From: Candidatus Accumulibacter cognatus
GTDB taxonomy: Bacteria > Pseudomonadota > Gammaproteobacteria > Burkholderiales > Rhodocyclaceae
NCBI GenBank assembly: GCA_013414765.1
Contig: CP058708.1
Location: 1,111,553 to 1,175,552 of the forward strand
DNA: 64,000 nucleotides
Reading direction: 5' to 3'
The first letter of the stretch is position 1. Every line of letters starts with the position of its first letter. The notes under the pieces are model-generated. The model searched no databases. It was given only the letters and a program-made list of their open reading frames with translations, and was not told the origin of the DNA. A program made the position numbers and the translations under genes. This document shows positions 63,822 to 64,000 of this stretch, piece after piece.

Positions 63822-64000
63822 AGCCATTCAGGAAACAAGGCCCCGCGGCGAAAGACGGTTTTATAAGCAACATTGCATTCCCGAATTGCATTACAGCGCA
63901 ACTGTCGACACCCTAACGACCAGGTTTTCCTTGCCTGACGTTGATCCGGATTGCTGGATTTTGCTTACCATGTGCTCACTGATACGACTGAAAACAAAAA
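63814..64000 (+). CDS. Start of a further operon gene, cut by window edge
   Basis: An ATG inside the last codons of the DUF499 gene (ATGAATAA overlap) opens a frame that runs without a stop to the window end, 62 codons: MNKAIQETRPRGERRFYKQH, then IPELHYSATVDTLTTRF. The coupled start matches the style of this operon. No domain can be recognised from this much. The base composition drops (many A/T), as in other recently gained genes. Confidence 0.5.
   Translation, partial: MNKAIQETRPRGERRFYKQHCIPELHYSATVDTLTTRFSLPDVDPDCWILLTMCSLIRLKTK

Overview
This window looks like a piece of a betaproteobacterial chromosome, most probably Rhodocyclales and close to 'Candidatus Accumulibacter'. I infer that from high GC, from conserved betaproteobacterial gene orders (apaG/rpe-gph-trpE; carA-carB-greA-DUF4149 with rlmE-ftsH-folP-glmM; recA-recX-lptB-rpoN-hpf-ptsN-hprK; ribBA-ribH-nusB-thiL-pgpA-pncC) and from a degenerate RibBX-type RibBA. 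No 16S gene or tRNA is present to confirm it. Positions 1-40 kb are mostly core genome. Positions 40-64 kb are accessory and rich in defence genes.

Core part. A partial apaG (minus) diverges from rpe-gph-trpE (plus, ATGA-coupled). A complete ISKra4-family insertion sequence with 21-bp inverted repeats and a 9-bp target duplication follows trpE; its transposase is broken by one extra A. Next come a BCAM0308-type zinc-ribbon gene, an SDR-like gene, a lipase-like hydrolase and a sugar transferase. The macromolecular synthesis operon rpsU-dnaG-rpoD (minus) has a perfect 14-bp-arm hairpin between rpsU and dnaG. Then come glmM, folP, ftsH, rlmE, yhbY, a DUF4149 gene, greA, carB and carA. The carA leader is duplicated, and one copy contains a terminator-like hairpin. 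A CBS gene, a cation efflux gene, dsbC, a ubi-type hydroxylase, a small unknown gene, and then hprK-ptsN-hpf-rpoN-lptB-recX-recA, a fimV-like gene and the riboflavin/nusB/thiL operon follow.

Accessory part. A membrane-anchored response regulator has eight 13-residue repeats. A thioredoxin-like gene follows. Next is a 2,022-residue protein combining a transglutaminase-like region, DUF4011, a superfamily 1 helicase and a C-terminal Vsr/DUF559-like nuclease (Hhe-type). After an unrecognised gene comes a large operon: SNF2/DEAH helicase with DUF3883, RloA-like ATPase, RloB-like nuclease, a frameshifted 160-bp remnant of a methylase 5' end, a second ABC-type ATPase, a DUF3226 TOPRIM-like protein, a full-length DUF1156 adenine methylase, a DUF499 ATPase, and the start of one more gene at the window edge.

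The helicase, methylase and DUF499 ATPase correspond to what I recall as the Hma (helicase-methylase-ATPase) defence group. Two independent ATPase + TOPRIM-like nuclease pairs sit in the same slot, directly upstream of the methylase. The methylase fragment left between them is a scar that suggests how the second pair arrived: by recombination between related methylase alleles. The intact methylase also carries a roughly 300-bp patch of about 50% GC just before its DPPY motif. I regard this nested, recombining defence operon as the most interesting part of the window.
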